DNA from: Rhodocollybia butyracea | Lineage: Eukaryota > Basidiomycota > Agaricomycetes > Agaricales > Omphalotaceae | Assembly: GCA_015501585.1 (NCBI GenBank) | Contig: JADNRY010000226.1 | Span: 1 to 64,000, forward strand | Direction of reading: 5' to 3' | DNA length: 64,000 nt | Shown here: in pieces, positions 53,098 to 63,500 of the stretch | Layout of the letters: each line of letters starts with the position of its first letter | Numbering within the stretch: the stretch's first letter is position 1 | Notes under the pieces: model-generated | Told to the model about the DNA's origin: nothing | The model's database searches: none | The model's input: the letters and a program-made list of their open reading frames with translations, nothing else | Made by a program: the position numbers and the translations under genes

Positions 53098-54141
53098 CTA
53101 AGCACGGACACGGCGCCAGTTGGAAGAATCAGGTCCAAGCATAACAGCTCCGGCGCGTTTCCTCGAGGTCCGTCTGAGGGATTCGCGAGTAGGAGCAGGT
53201 GTCGTAGTGGGGACCTGTCTAACAGCACCAGCACTGCTCGAGGGCTCAACCTTTCCAAGCATGACCCCACCAGTCATCACACCCGTCTGACCACCCTGGT
53301 AAGTGTAGCGACAGATGGAATCCTTGCTCTTGTCAACGGCGACAGGTGCGAGACGACGCTGAGGGCGCGAAAGTAGGTGATGGGAAGGGATCGAGTCGGT
53401 ATTGATAACATCAGAGTCACCCTTGGCGGACGCCATTCGGCAAGGAGGGACGTAGACAGAAGTCTTTTTGGGCACTGTAGGAAGATCACAGGACGCAGAG
53501 ATGGGTGACGAAGAAGTGGATGATACCGAAGTCATGGATTCGTCTGATGAAGCTTCTGAAAAACCAGTCGACGAGGTAGTGGACTCGGTGTCCGAATCAC
53601 TCTCGGAAATAGTGTCGTCGTCATCGGTTTGCGTAGGGAAGGAAATAAGTGTAGGAAGGGCAATAGGCAAGGACTCAGGCGCTGCGGAAGCGCGCTCGCG
53701 AACAGCTAGCATGTCTCGTAATTTCGAGAGCATAGGTTTGGCCACTCCAGTTTTGGTCTTTGAGATCGATGGAACCTGGACAGGATCTTCAGACCACAAA
53801 GTGATAGGCTCTCCGAACTCTCCAATACGAAGTGTCAAGCTCCCTTCCATGACGAAGATATACATGACTTGATTTCCCAGTGCACGAATCCATTCAGGCC
53901 ACGCAATTCCGGCCTGTAAACAGGCCGCGTATATGGGAGTTGGAGGAAGACAAGCCGGAGAGAGAAGAAGGGTAAATGGAGAAACAGGCTGGTGTATACA
54001 CACAAGGTTGGCATGTAAGAATGATTGGAGCTGGGCGATAGCTTGTGCAGGGTAAACTACCGCCAACGGACGCGTCAAGAGCATTACAAGCTGGGAAAGC
54101 GTGGCAGATTCGGAGGAGTTGAACATGGGCGAAATGGGCAT
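53098..54141 (-). CDS. BTG/TOB (anti-proliferative) domain protein
   Basis: Single-exon 347-aa frame starting at ATG 54141. Residues 14 to about 125 show the BTG/TOB layout: a helical start (LSQLVMLLTRPLAVVYPAQA), then TLLLSPACLPPTPIYAACLQ, corresponding to the Box A side. AGIAWPEWIRALGNQVMY and SLTLRIGEFGEPITLW follow, corresponding to the Box B side, where animal BTG proteins have the LTLWVDPxEVSYRIGE order. BTG/TOB proteins bind the Caf1 deadenylase of the CCR4-NOT complex and dampen mRNA stability and proliferation. The rest is acidic and Ser-rich (DDDDTISESDSDTESTTSS), then basic, with RYTYQGGQTGVMTGGVMLG. It is divergent from the F-box gene with a 446-bp gap. The family call rests on pattern recall and should be tested with a profile search. 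Confidence 0.6.
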   Translation of the reverse strand: MPISPMFNSSESATLSQLVMLLTRPLAVVYPAQAIAQLQSFLHANLVCIHQPVSPFTLLLSPACLPPTPIYAACLQAGIAWPEWIRALGNQVMYIFVMEGSLTLRIGEFGEPITLWSEDPVQVPSISKTKTGVAKPMLSKLRDMLAVRERASAAPESLPIALPTLISFPTQTDDDDTISESDSDTESTTSSTGFSEASSDESMTSVSSTSSSPISASCDLPTVPKKTSVYVPPCRMASAKGDSDVINTDSIPSHHLLSRPQRRLAPVAVDKSKDSICRYTYQGGQTGVMTGGVMLGKVEPSSSAGAVRQVPTTTPAPTRESLRRTSRKRAGAVMLGPDSSNWRRVRA

Positions 54142-54587
54142 CGTCTAGTAAGCGTAGAAAAGTTGGGAACGTAGATAATATCGCTCTGCGATGTAAAAGG
54201 TCGTAATTGGAGAGTCTACGAGACAAAAACATCATTAAAACCGCCGAACAGTGGAGACATAACACACATACCGAAGAGATGTAAAAGAGACTTGCAGTTA
54301 TGGATACACAAGAGAGATGGGCTGGAGCAAAGCAAACGAAATTGGACTATACACCGAAGAGATGTAGACTGAGGTTTCCATGTCCGTACCCCTTGCTTTT
54401 ATACGCATTAGAAGAACAATGCTGGCGAGAACAATGAGTGTCAACGCACAATGGGCGCTTCTTGTGATCAAGATGACCACGTGAGAGTGGGCGCTAAAAT
54501 ACTTTGCGCCTGTCTTTTTTTGTTGGTAAGCAATTCACCTTGATTTGTACGTCTTTTCGCAACCAACTTGACCAACTTGAAGAACAG
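54142..54587. promoter_or_regulatory. Divergent promoter of the BTG-like and F-box genes
   Basis: Non-coding gap between two start codons. A copy of part of it (CTTTTATACGCATTAG.AGAACAATGCTG) recurs at about 56350-56385, upstream of the second F-box gene, so the promoter region was duplicated together with the gene. Confidence 0.5.
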
Positions 54588-56291
54588 ATGAACTCCAGGG
54601 GCGATTCCGAACGTCACTGTCGAAAATGCAAAGTGGGGTCTCCCACTCCTCGTGTCTCACCCGACACCATAACTTCTATGCGGAAATATCTGCGCCTCGA
54701 AGGAGCTATATCTGATTACCAAACGAAGGACGTAGTCCGGACTCTGGATGACATTCAAAGTGACATAGCCGATTATTCCACTGAAATATCGCGTCTCGAA
54801 GCGCGAATTCTGACATTAAATGTCAAACGCAACTTTCTTGAGCATTATGCAGAGCCAGTGGGTCTTTCAATTCTAGCTCCCATTCGCAAACTCCCCAGTG
54901 AAATTCTCTCTGAGATCTTCGCTCAATGCGGCTCGTATGGCAACTCTATTGCTCGGAAAAAGTCCTTTGATATGTCGAGGCAACCTGCATGGGCTGTGAG
55001 CAGTACGTGCTCAAGATGGAGGCGTATAGCGCTTTCTTGCAAGCCGCTTTGGTCCAATATCCGCCTTGATCTACACGGCACTCATGTGGCTTCCTCCAAA
55101 GCGGAATATTTTGCTGTTCTCGCATTAAATAGATGTCTCCATCTGTCCCATCCTCATCCGCTGACTCTAAGGACAAAGAGTTCTCTATCTGACGTGACAC
55201 AGACCGGGATGTCTTTGGTACGGTCTTTGATTCTACATGCTGATAGATGGCAAGATCTCACCATCGTCAACAATGAATCCCAAGTAGAGGTCCTTCCTCC
55301 TGACATACGGTCGTCGATTCAACTCCCCGCTCTACAAACACTCAGTATTGAAACCCCTCATACCATGCTGGGTCTACAAGCATTTGAGCGCGCGCCAAAG
55401 CTTCGACATTTCACGCTGGATGGAAGACTACCGAACCCTCCGGTTCCATTCCCATGGAGCCAACTCACGAGCATCAATTTCCAGTATTTCCATGGCCCTG
55501 TATTTGCTGCGCTCGGTGCATGTAGCAACCTCAAATCTCTGACCATAAACGCAGATCATTCGGAACGTGATTCTCCTTCCAGGAACTCTACTTCACTGCC
55601 CGTCAAGCTACCCAGTCTGCGATATTTGGAGATCGCTGCAGCAGGGAATGCGACCACGGTAGACTATGATAGCCTCACATTGATTTTCACCTCTCTCACC
55701 CTTCCCTCCCTTGCCGAGCTTATGGTCTACAACTACGACAATGATCGATTCCTTGGCAAATGGCCACAGCGCGATTTTGAAACTTTCGTTCGTCGCTCAC
55801 AGTGTGAGATTACTTCACTACATCTGGACGAGATGCCCTTATCGGATACCCAGGCACTCAGTTTGCTTAGGGCTCTGCCTACTATCTGCACGTTGACAAT
55901 TGAAGACTCGCGACTTATGCTGAAGAATGATAAACAGGTGACGATCACGTCGACGTTGGTTGAAGCTCTTGGTGTCTTCAACGGGATCAGGAATCCGTTT
56001 GAGACGCGAGGCGTAGAGGTGCTGCTTCCGAACCTTGAATCTCTGGTATTGCGGTCTCGAAGCACACCTTCCACCGATTTGCTAGATGATAAAATTCTAG
56101 TAGATATGATCAAATCCCGATGGGTACCGGATACAACATTCGCCTCGATAGCCAAAGTGAAGTGTTTAAAATCTTGTTCAATTACGTACGTCTCTGGTGA
56201 ACGGAAGATAGATAGTTCAGCCGAGAAAACTCTGGATTGCTTGGTAGATGATGGCCTACAATTTTCTTGGGAGCGGGAGAAATGTAGTTGA
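54588..56291 (+). CDS. F-box protein (copy 1, intact)
   Basis: 567 aa in one exon. I chose ATG 54588 because it aligns with the paralogue's start; the open frame upstream begins only with TTG. Residues 10-15 form a small Cys pair (HCRKCK). A helical stretch at about 50-88 (LDDIQSDIADYSTEISRLEA) is the coiled region that precedes the F-box in many Agaricomycete proteins. The F-box lies at about 97-145 (LAPIRKLPSEILSEIFAQCG, then CSRWRRIALSCKPLW). The rest has leucine-rich-repeat-like segments (LPSLRYLEIAA, LTLPSLAELMVYN, ITSLHLDEMPL). F-box proteins bind Skp1 through the F-box and present substrates to the SCF ubiquitin ligase; the substrate is unknown. Confidence 0.88.
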   Translation: MNSRGDSERHCRKCKVGSPTPRVSPDTITSMRKYLRLEGAISDYQTKDVVRTLDDIQSDIADYSTEISRLEARILTLNVKRNFLEHYAEPVGLSILAPIRKLPSEILSEIFAQCGSYGNSIARKKSFDMSRQPAWAVSSTCSRWRRIALSCKPLWSNIRLDLHGTHVASSKAEYFAVLALNRCLHLSHPHPLTLRTKSSLSDVTQTGMSLVRSLILHADRWQDLTIVNNESQVEVLPPDIRSSIQLPALQTLSIETPHTMLGLQAFERAPKLRHFTLDGRLPNPPVPFPWSQLTSINFQYFHGPVFAALGACSNLKSLTINADHSERDSPSRNSTSLPVKLPSLRYLEIAAAGNATTVDYDSLTLIFTSLTLPSLAELMVYNYDNDRFLGKWPQRDFETFVRRSQCEITSLHLDEMPLSDTQALSLLRALPTICTLTIEDSRLMLKNDKQVTITSTLVEALGVFNGIRNPFETRGVEVLLPNLESLVLRSRSTPSTDLLDDKILVDMIKSRWVPDTTFASIAKVKCLKSCSITYVSGERKIDSSAEKTLDCLVDDGLQFSWEREKCS

Positions 56292-56649
56292 GGGAATAGG
56301 AGCCGTTACTCATGCCTACTTTGTACGGTATTTCCAACCTTTTCCTATCATGCTTTTATACGCATTAGTAGAACAATGCTGACGAGAACCAGTAAAACTG
56401 GCATTTTACTTTACATCACTTTTATATTACTTGTTCTCCAGCCTGGTTCATCAGGGTTTCATAGCGATAGAGATCAACTGGCGAACTTATAAGTAAACAA
56501 TGGGCGCTTCTTCGTGTTTTTTTTGTCAATGAGTTTGAGCGCTTATACTAAATACAGACTCGAACTACCATTGTCCTTGGTGAACATATTCCTTTAAAGC
56601 AAGCACTTTGCGTTGGTTGTATGTCTTTTGCAACTAACTCGAAAAATAG

Positions 56650-58735
56650 ATGGACTCCAGTGACAATTGCAAACATCTATGTCAAAAATGCAAAGAGGAG
56701 CCTCTCACTCGTGTCTCAGCCGACTCCATAACCTCCATGCGAGAATATCTACGCCTCGAAGGAGCTACATCTGATCATCAAGCTAACGATGTAGTCAGGA
56801 CTTTGGATGACATTCAAAGCGACATGGACAATTATTCCACCGAAATATGGCGCCTTGAAGCCCGAATTCTGTCGTTAAATGTCAAACGCAACTTTCTCGA
56901 GCATTTTGCTAAACCAGTCTGTGATTCAGTTCTAGCACCCATAAGAAAGCTACACAGTGAAATACTATATGAGATATTCACTCACTGTGGTTCGTACGGC
57001 AACACTATTGCTTGGAAAGAGTCTTTTGATATGTCAAGGCAACCCGCATGGGCTGTGAGTAGTACGTGCTCAAGATGGAGAGGTATAGCGCTTTCTTGTA
57101 AGCCACTCTGGTCCAATATTTGCCTTGATCTACAAGATTCCCGTTCGATTACCTCCGAAGCAGAAACGTTTGCTATTTTCGCATTAGATAGATGTCTTCA
57201 TCTGTCCCATCCTCGTCCACTGACCCTAAAGACAGTTAGTCTTTGGTTTGACGTGACGCAGACTGGGATGTCTTTAGTACGGTCTCTGATTCTACATGCT
57301 GATAGATGGCAAGATTTCACCGTCGTCAACAATGAATCCCAAGCACAGATTCTACCTTCTGACACCTGGTCGTCGATCCAACTCCCCGCTCTACAAATAC
57401 TCAGTATCAAAACCTCTCATACCATGTTGGGCCTACAAGCATTTGAGCGTGCGCCGAAGCTTCGACATTTCACACTGATAGGAATATTACCGGACCCTCT
57501 GGTTCCATTCCCATGGAGCCAACTCACGAGCATCGATTTCCAGTTTTTCCATGGGCCTGTATTTGCTGCACTTGATGCATGTAGCATGTAGGAATTTGGA
57601 CTGGAATATTTGCAAGTGCCTCCGTGTACAAACCTGAACTGACTCATATGGACTGGAGTCGTAATGTGTCAATATTGCATTGACTCATTTGTAGTACATA
57701 GTTACTGTGCATTGAGTCATTGACTGTGCATGACTGTGCAATGATTCTAAATGACTCATAATGACTTGCCTGGACTTATAGCAAGTCAATTCCCTTATAT
57801 AGTGTAGTATACAGTTGTATAGTATATAAGTACCTAGTTTTATGGAATGAGACCCCATCGGGTTGTTGACCCAGGGCTTTACCCATCTCTACCCTCTGGT
57901 GTGCTTTTGTCCCCACATTTGGAGGATGAGCGTAGCTTGTATCTGAATTTTCCCCCTTTTACAACAACATAGCAACCTCGAATCTCTGACCATCTCCGCA
58001 AATCATTACCAACGTATTTCTCCTTCCGCAGGCTCAGCTTCACTGCCCATCAACCTGCCCAGTCTGCGATATTTGGAGATCGCCGCAGAAGGGGATGTGA
58101 CCACGGTAGACTATGACAGCCTCTCATTGATTTTCACCTCCCTCACTCTTCCCTCCCTCACTGAGCTTATGATCCACAACTATGGCGATGAGCGATTCAT
58201 TGGCAAATGGCCGCAGCGCGATTTTGAAACATTTGTTCGTCGCTCACAGTGTGAGATCACTTCGCTAAATCTAGACGAGATGCCCTTATCAGATACCCAG
58301 GCACTCAGTTTGCTTAGGGCTCTGCCTACTATCTGCACATTGATAATCGAAGACTCGCGCCTGATGCTGAAGGACACCAATCAGTTGACGATTACGTCAA
58401 CGCTGGTTAAAGCTCTTGGTGTCTTCAATGGGACCCGGAGTCTGTTTGAGGCTCGACACGTAGAAGTGCTGCTTCCAAACCTTGAAAATCTGGTATTGCG
58501 GTCTCTAAGCATCCAACCCAACGCTTCCACTGGTATGCTGGATGATAAAATTCTCGCAGACATGATCAAATCCCGATGGGTACCTGATACGACATTCGCC
58601 TCAATATCCAAAGTGAAGTGTTTAAAATCTTGTTTTATCACATACCTGTCCGCCGGACGGGAGATGGATAGTTCAGCTGAGGAAAGTCTGGAATGCTTGG
58701 TAGATGGTGGACTAGAATTTTCGTGGAAGCAGTAA
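56650..58735 (+). pseudogene. F-box protein (copy 2), interrupted by a solo LTR
   Basis: Tandem paralogue of the gene at 54588, starting MDSSDNCKHLCQKCKEE with the same helical part, F-box (LAPIRKLHSEILYEIFTHCG) and LRR-like region. The frame is open from 56650 to the LTR at 57587, where the inserted DNA supplies a TAG after ALDACSM. Beyond the LTR the homologous frame resumes (SNLESLTI, then LPSLRYLEIAAEGD) and is open to the stop at 58733. Taking out the LTR and one target copy would leave the frame continuous, so the LTR is the only lesion I see and the inactivation is probably recent. A truncated F-box protein of 313 aa might still be made. Confidence 0.85.
57587..57969. mobile_element. 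Solo LTR, 383 bp, with 5-bp target duplication
   Basis: Starts TGTAGGAATTTGG and ends TTACAACAACA, with TAGCA on both sides (57582-57586 and 57970-57974). The intact paralogue has a single TAGCA at this place. TATA-like CTTATATAGTG lies at about 57793. TG...CA ends, size and 5-bp duplication fit a copia- or gypsy-type solo LTR left by LTR-LTR recombination. Confidence 0.93.
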
Positions 58736-58739
58736 CAAT

Positions 58740-60189
58740 GTAGAGTATTTCCATCACTAAATCTCGAGAGTTATCATATTTGATTATGATCTGGAGAACT
58801 CACTGGCGGTCAGCCGTAACCGAGATAATGTCCTGATAATGGTGCTAAGCATTTCACAATTGATTATAATGCATTAAACGCTTAGCCCAAATTCGAAAAT
58901 GATTACTGTCATATTATCAAAAGATGATAACTATGTCCTTCATTTGCCATACATGCATCACCCTTCTGTCTGCATTGTAGTGAGTAAAAATACTTATACT
59001 GCATCGTAACGGGAGAGAATATTTATATGTGATTGAACAAATTATCAGGTTAGAGCTGGCAGGCAGCTTTTTCTGGTCACTTTCGTCGCATTATTAACTG
59101 GTAACCATCCATGAATTCAATTGAGCAGTAACACATTTTATTCCAAACGATACATATAAGTTAATTACTACTACTATAGTAGGTATATGGGGACATAACG
59201 AGAGGGCTAAAGTACGAGGCTGCAGTGCTTGAATTTTGAAATCAACTTGAATAACCTTGAGCCGTATTGGCTTGGAGCAGCGAAAGAAAACATTGAGGGA
59301 ACTGCATTGGATTGCTCAGCAGTCTGGGTTGTAGTCGTGACTAGCATGGAATGAGCTTCGAGTAAATTTTGAGGTGAGTTATGACCTGAGCTTGGGTATC
59401 TTGAGTTGACTTGACAGAAGTTAGAACCGTTGACAGTAAAGTGGGGAAGAAAGATGTAAACGCGTAAAAGCATTTAACCCAGTTTAAATACCATTTTGTG
59501 TGGGTAATAATCGACGCAGTTGCTATTACCCGTGAGGGTCAAGAGGGAACAACAAGCTACAACGAGTACAGCTAGTACAAGCGACTGACAAGCAGATCTT
59601 GATGCATATAAGATGAGTTGTCCCTGCTGTGGAGCACTGTACCCTGTAAGGCGGAGCCGAGTATGATACAATGACCATTATTGTACTAAAAGACTGTAGC
59701 ATTTTATAGCACCGTATAATCATGGCGCAGAAGCTCTTAAACTTACTCGTGCTCATCATTCATGACCATGCTCATACTGCGTCTAGGTCAAAGTCATAGG
59801 AGCCTGAGCTCTAGGTGGTTTCGGGCTGTGACAGCCTAATGGTCGGCTCACCGTTTGATCGTAAGGGTTGGTTTGAGTTTCGAATCAAAGGGCGGCATGC
59901 TTGTGGCGAAGAAAGCGATACTTTTACTTACCGGAAAGGAGGCTACTAGAGGTGAATCTACTATGAAGAATGAAGGATTCAGGCAAGTGAATCATTTCGC
60001 GAGTAAAAAGGTTAACAAGTTCGAGTTGCGAAGTTCTTAGAATCCCCCCTTAGTAGTACTCAAACTTTATGAATATTACTATGTCATGACGAGGAAAATA
60101 CATATGATTACATTACCCAGAAGACATTCCTCAGCGTTGGAGAGAGATACAAGGACGACATAATGAGGATATGAATCTCATATAGCAAG

Positions 60190-60190
<1 letters not shown>
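58740..60190. other. No gene recognised
   Basis: AT-rich, with short frames only. Around 58830-58930 GATAAT/ATTATC words occur in both orientations. It ends at the poly-T that marks the LINE. Confidence 0.45.

Positions 60191-60193
<3 letters not shown>

Positions 60194-60217
<24 letters not shown>
60194..60217 (-). other. Poly-A tail of the LINE
   Basis: An uninterrupted run of 24 T on the plus strand. It marks the 3' junction of the insertion. Confidence 0.9.
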
Positions 60218-60220
<3 letters not shown>

Positions 60221-60583
60221 CATATTTATTCGCATTTGCGCGATGGCGTATGGTAGCGAGTATACGTACATTAAGCACTACTAAGAAAACGGGACTGTCG
60301 CGATAGGTGTTTCTGCCTGCAACGATAAGTTCCAAAGGAACAGGGCGAGAGCGTGCTCTCTGCCAGATTACGCACTGGTCGGCGGTAAGTAAGTGTCCGT
60401 GCGTTGTGGTGGATCAGTAAAGTAAGGTAAGTAATGTATATAAGAGTATGGAGAGAGTATAGAAAAGGAACAGAGAATTGTGAGAGAAGTGAAAGAAATA
60501 TGAGTGAGATGTGAGAGAGAAGGGAATGAAAGAGAAATTGGATACTAGTCAAGGGAGGTGGATGGATCAAGAGATGTGAGAGG

Positions 60584-63500
60584 CTACTCGTCCTCCTCTT
60601 CTGGTAGCTCTGGAAGATCTCCGTAAATGTGATGGAAGCGCTTGGTCTCATCAACGTAGAGGAAAAGGTGCCGTAGGAGTTTGGGTGATGCGAGGAGGGA
60701 GCTCACATTCCAGTGCTTCCTGCTGACGATCTGTCGTAAGCGGCGCCTTGCCTCCTGGTGTGCTGAGCACTGGAAGAGGTAGTGGAATACTGTTTCGGGG
60801 TGTCGGTGGCAGCATGGACATGTAGGCGAGTCGGCTCGTTTGATGCGATAAAGGTGTTTTTGTAGAGGGATGTGCCCGGTGCGGAGCTGGGTAAGGATAG
60901 TGAGAAGCTTGCGGGGTAAGTGTCGGGATAGCTTCCAATAGTTCCGGCTAGCCTTTGTGGCTGGTGCTGGGTCGATGTCCTTGAACCTCGCGTATCGGGG
61001 TGACTTTTTCCATAAGTCATCGTGTTGCTTTTCGAGTTTGCGGCGGAATACCCGGACAGCGGCAGTGCGACTGCGAGGCAGACGATGGTGTAATTGCTCT
61101 GGTAGCAGCCTCCTGTTACTGGATCGTCCAGCTGCTGCCTTCTTCGCCTCTTGGTCGGCTCGCTCATTTCCTTCTATTCCTTTATGACTCGGCACCCATG
61201 ATATCTTTATTTGTATTTCTGGAAAAGCGGCACGGAGTTGGGTGAGTAGAGAGTGGAAGATGTCGAGGATGTAATGGGAGGAGTTAGTGGAGGATGTGTC
61301 AGTTGCCGTGATCGCGGCGGTGTTATCGGCCCATATTGAAAGCTCCCGAATTGATTGTTCCCGTGACGCCAAGTGTAATCCTATGACCATGCCAACCAAC
61401 TCTCCTTCGTATACTTCGTGATCGTCTTCATGTCCCAGCCTATACCTCGCTGCTGCTATCTCTTCGCCATCTCTGAAAAGCACGGCGGATGCCCCGACAT
61501 GCTTTTTGTATCCTGAGCCGTCCGTAAAGACTTTTACATCTGCTTTATCCTCGTCTACCATCCTCAGCGCCTCTTTTTCGTCTTCGCAAATTTGGACTAT
61601 CAAACCAGGATCCCAGTTCGCTGTGTATCGGACCGCCTTTCGTTTTTCCATTGCCCTTGGTTTCAGCCCGTAGGAGCCCATCAGATCGTGTAGAGGAGAG
61701 AAGTGCCTGGATCGTTTGGCATATCGAGCTGCATTTGTAACTCGCTCGGCAAGGGGGTGAGAGTCAGGAAGTGTGGTAAGTCTTGTTGCTGCTCTTTGTC
61801 GCTGTCGCTCGATTTCTAACGGCATAGGTAGGAGGGCCGCGTGGATATCTAGAATGTTGGTAGCTGTCGTAGTCATTGCACCTGTAATCAGTCGCGCCGC
61901 TTGGCGCTGGATAGAAATGAGATGTCGTGTCACCGCCATCTGCCTACCTCTCTTCCAAGTCTGTGGGACTAATACCACGTCTGCTGCATACAGCATCCGC
62001 GGCAGGGCTTTAGCTTTATAAAGCTGGCGTATGTGGCTCGCCACCATACCTCCTTTACTTCTCGCTAGCCGCCGGAACTGTACTAACCATTCGGTTCCCC
62101 TTTTAACCATCAGGGCATGATGTTCCTTCCATCTCAGGCCGCCGTCCATTAAGGCTCCCAAGAACCTTGAAGAGTTCTTTGGCTTCACTAGCTCGCCTGC
62201 TATCTCTATGCCCGGCCCTACTAGCACACTCGTTTTTTGCTTGGTGTTGGTGTTGGGGGTGGGTCGCCTGCGTCGGGTAAAGTCAGTGAGTTGGAACTTG
62301 TCTACTCTGAATGAGCAATTGTGGGATTGTGCCCACTGGAGTATACCATCCTGACGCGTCATTAAATCCTGTAGTTGCTCATGTGCCTCCTCCACAGTTC
62401 TGGCCCATTTCAGTGCTGCGATGTCATCCATGAAACCGAAACCCTCTTCACTGTTCTCCCTTTTGAAAAGTCGCAGTAACCCTGCCGCGTAGAGGACATA
62501 GCCTAAGCCTGAGAACGGGTCTCCTTGGTCCTCACCACCCAGTACGTCAAAAATATCTGATATATAATCGTCGAAACTTACGCGTGTTTTGCGTTTAGCG
62601 TACCGTCGCTGCAGCCATTCAACAATCTCTGCTGGTACTCCCATCATTCGAAGCTCATGGTAGAGCATGTCAAGGTCAACGCTTGGGAAGGCACCCTTCA
62701 CGTCCATGAACAGGGCAGAAACTACATACCCTTCACGCCAGAGTTGTTTGATTCGGTCGACCATTAGATGGATTGAGTCTGTAGTTGACCGTCCAGGTCT
62801 CGCTCCGAACTGCATTCCTGGCAGTAGGTTCCGTATTTCGGCTTCGCATGATATCTCGTCAACCGTGCAACTGTTTGTGTTGCGGCCGTGGTGATGCGAG
62901 AGCGTGATTGGACGATGAGCTCCAGGTTGGCGATAATCTGGCTTACCCGGCTTCCTCAAGATGATAGTCTCTGTTGTGGACCAGTCCTCTGGATAGATGT
63001 GAAGAGTGGATGTGGCCCGATATATTGGACCGAGGTATGGGACGAGGATGTCAATGCAGGCCTTGAATAGATCGTTTGGAAAGGTGCCGATGCGGGTAGC
63101 CTTTCCATTCTTCATGCGCCGTATGCGTTTGATGATTAGTCGGTTGGTTGGGAGCTGAAACTGCCAAGCCGAGGGCGGATATGTTAGATTGGGTGGGACA
63201 TTTGAAGTTGAAGGTGGTGAAGGAAAGAAAGCTGTCCTGAAGATTTCAGCTTTTTCGTTGTTGACACTGACGCGTCTCTCTGTTCCGCTAGGATCTCGAG
63301 TGACTAGATCTGGGATCCGGGAGTGTCCTCCATCGTTGGGCCCGGCTTCCGTTAACTTACCAACATCCCACATTGTACTTGGCGTCGCTTGTTCCAGGTA
63401 TTCGATCCACTTTTCTGTCTTTGCTTGCCTGACTTCTGCAGCAAATGTTTGGCGTATGCGGCGGTATTCTTCATGGACCGGGTGTTCGGGGTCAAGCTGT

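Noticed and set aside
54504..54587. Upstream extension of the intact F-box protein
   Set aside because: It begins with TTG and the paralogue starts at the equivalent of 54588.
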